From JBFLVN01 sp040758475 (lineage in GTDB: Bacteria > JAGRBM01), in the NCBI GenBank assembly GCA_040758475.1, contig JBFLVN010000178.1, positions 1-7,833 on the forward strand: a stretch of 7,833 nucleotides of DNA, given 5' to 3'. This document shows positions 6,584-7,833 of this stretch, piece after piece. Position 1 is the first letter of the stretch. The number at the start of each line of letters is the position of its first letter. Under the pieces are notes generated by a model. That model searched no databases and was not told the origin of the DNA. It saw nothing but the letters and a program-made list of their open reading frames with translations. The position numbers were made by a program, and so were the translations under genes.

Positions 6584-6661
6584 ACGCACGAAGGACCGCA
6601 GTGGGGAAGGGCCTTCGCGGCGGGAGCGGTGAATCTGGGGCCGCAGGCGCCCACAACGAGA

Positions 6662-7833
6662 ATGGCCCTCTTTCCTAAAAAACCCTCGTCGCCGCCGTCC
6701 GGAATTCCATCGCCGGGACGGACCTCTCCCGGAGGCACCAATCCCCCCGCCGGCGGTTCGGGGGGCCAAGGACAGTGGGTCCGGCTCGGAGAGCACTTCG
6801 ACGTCCTCAAATTTTTCCTCGAAGACCCAGCCCATGGTTTGAAATGGGACAATCCAGCCTTCAAGGCCTACGTCGCCAAGATTTCGAGCAAGCCGCTCGA
6901 ATTCATGCTGGGGCCGGGCGAGAAGGTCCAGGCCCAGGTCGTCCAGATCGTGGCGGGCGGGCGGGCTTCGATGCACGGCTTCCACCTCCTCCTCAAGACG
7001 GCCGGCCGCGAGAACCTGCGGCGCCTCTCGGGCGCAGAGGGGGTCGCTTCCCGCCACTTCCCGGCCGAAGTACTCAAGAAGACCAAACTGGCGGCCGAAG
7101 CCCGGGCCAAGGGATTGCAGCCCCCCGGGGCGGCTCCCAAACCCGCCGCCGCGCCGCCAGCCGCCCGGCCCGGACCCCCCAAGCCTCCGCCTCCCATGGC
7201 GGGGAGAAAAACCGCCCAGACGGACCTTTCGGATTTCGGTGAATTTTCCAAGACGCCCAAGGGTGCTCCTTCGGCTACGCCCCCTTCAAAGGGGGCCGAT
7301 CTGGGTGGTGATTTGAGTGAACTCGGGCCCTCGCCCGAAGAGTTCCAGAGCTACATGAACTCGGGCCGCTCCCCGGGCGAGGAGCTTCCTTCTGTCGAAC
7401 ACAAGGCCGCCGCGCCCGCCCTGGCGAAGCCTTCGGCGGACCTGGGGGGAGACTTGAGCGAACTGGGGCCCTCACCCGAAGAGTTCCAGACCTACATGAA
7501 CTCGGGCCGGGCACCGGGGGAAGAACTTCCCGGAACCGCTCCCAAGCCGGCCCCGGAACCGCCCGCCGAAGTGGCGGAAGAATTAAGTGACGTGGACATG
7601 ATGGAGCTTACGGAAGCGGCCGACGCGGCCGAATCCGCCGCCGCCGCTCCTCCGCCTTCTCCGCCGGCCGACGAATTCGCCGCGCCTCCCGGCTCGGAGT
7701 GGCTCGGCGGCGCGCCCGAGATCGCCGAATCGCCGCCGCCTGCTTCCCCGGATTTGGGAGAAGCCCCCACGGTTCAGGCGCCGGAGGAAGACTCCTTTGC
7801 CGGCCTCGATGCCGCCGGGGACGCCGCCGGTTT
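6662..7833 (+). CDS. Uncharacterised protein with repeat-bearing disordered tail, partial
   Basis: The frame is open from ATG 6662 to the right edge (390 codons) with GC-rich third positions, so it is a genuine gene cut by the window. Residues 1-38 are Pro/Gly/Ser-rich. About 39-150 form the only globular-looking part (QWVRLGEHFDVLKFFLEDP, then KPLEFMLGPGEKVQAQVVQI and HGFHLLLKTAG), with no family I recognise. From about 150 the chain is Pro/Ala-rich and then acidic, with hydrophobic islands such as DLSELGPSPEEF and LSDVDMMELTEA. A 32-residue segment occurs twice (212-243 and 259-290). There is no signal peptide and no membrane segment in the visible part. The ribosome site is weak; an in-frame GTG at 6629 is a possible alternative. 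The architecture suggests a cytoplasmic scaffold or regulatory protein whose motifs bind a partner; this is inference. Confidence 0.75.
   Translation, partial: MALFPKKPSSPPSGIPSPGRTSPGGTNPPAGGSGGQGQWVRLGEHFDVLKFFLEDPAHGLKWDNPAFKAYVAKISSKPLEFMLGPGEKVQAQVVQIVAGGRASMHGFHLLLKTAGRENLRRLSGAEGVASRHFPAEVLKKTKLAAEARAKGLQPPGAAPKPAAAPPAARPGPPKPPPPMAGRKTAQTDLSDFGEFSKTPKGAPSATPPSKGADLGGDLSELGPSPEEFQSYMNSGRSPGEELPSVEHKAAAPALAKPSADLGGDLSELGPSPEEFQTYMNSGRAPGEELPGTAPKPAPEPPAEVAEELSDVDMMELTEAADAAESAAAAPPPSPPADEFAAPPGSEWLGGAPEIAESPPPASPDLGEAPTVQAPEEDSFAGLDAAGDAAG
7295..7531 (+). repeat. In-frame 96-bp direct repeat, two copies
   Basis: The copies lie at 7295-7390 and 7436-7531, a period of 141 bp (47 codons). 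At the protein level 30 of 32 residues match (Ser230/Thr277 and Ser237/Ala284 differ). At the DNA level I count 80 of 96 identical bases, with most differences at third codon positions. The core is DLSELGPSPEEFQ followed by YMNSGR. A weaker related segment (TDLSDFGEF, residues 187-195) precedes the first copy. Confidence 0.85.

Noticed and set aside
6482..6661. tRNA or other structured RNA gene in the gap
   Set aside because: No cloverleaf, T-loop-like sequence or CCA end is visible; only one short stem-loop and a weak palindrome.

Overview
The window is a GC-rich bacterial stretch with very high gene density. It has two divergent transcription units separated by a 146-bp intergenic region (2972-3117). 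The gene content (an FHA-GAF sigma-54 activator, an RqcH/NFACT-type protein, a class I methyltransferase and a large uncharacterised soluble protein) would suit a Deltaproteobacteria-like or poorly cultured environmental lineage. No marker gene fixes the taxon, so this is inference.

Leftward unit (minus strand, 2971 down to 1). A 628-aa uncharacterised protein with a GTG start comes first. It is followed 3 nt later by a 262-aa SAM-dependent methyltransferase, whose stop overlaps the ATG of a small exported protein (ATGA) that runs off the left edge. Spacing and overlap indicate one translationally coupled operon. A good sigma-70-like promoter (TTGCCA, 18 nt, TAGAAT) lies upstream at 3080-3051. 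The leader between it and the GTG contains two GC-rich inverted repeats, and the second would pair with the ribosome-binding site of the first gene.

Rightward unit (plus strand, 3118 to the right edge). It starts with a complete sigma-54-dependent activator (FHA, GAF, AAA+, Fis HTH). After 31 nt comes a 483-aa RqcH/NFACT homologue with the conserved Asp-Arg pair and an NFACT-R domain, but apparently without the helix-hairpin-helix module. A 180-nt gap with a candidate promoter, an imperfect palindrome and a stem-loop follows. The window ends inside an open reading frame starting at 6662. Its product has a globular-looking N-terminal region and a Pro/Ala/acidic tail with a 32-residue direct repeat.

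No tRNA, rRNA, CRISPR array, insertion sequence or integration site is visible. The less ordinary content is the uncharacterised operon with its structured leader, the shortened RqcH-like protein, and the repeat-bearing partial protein. Nothing in the window proves a new multi-gene system.
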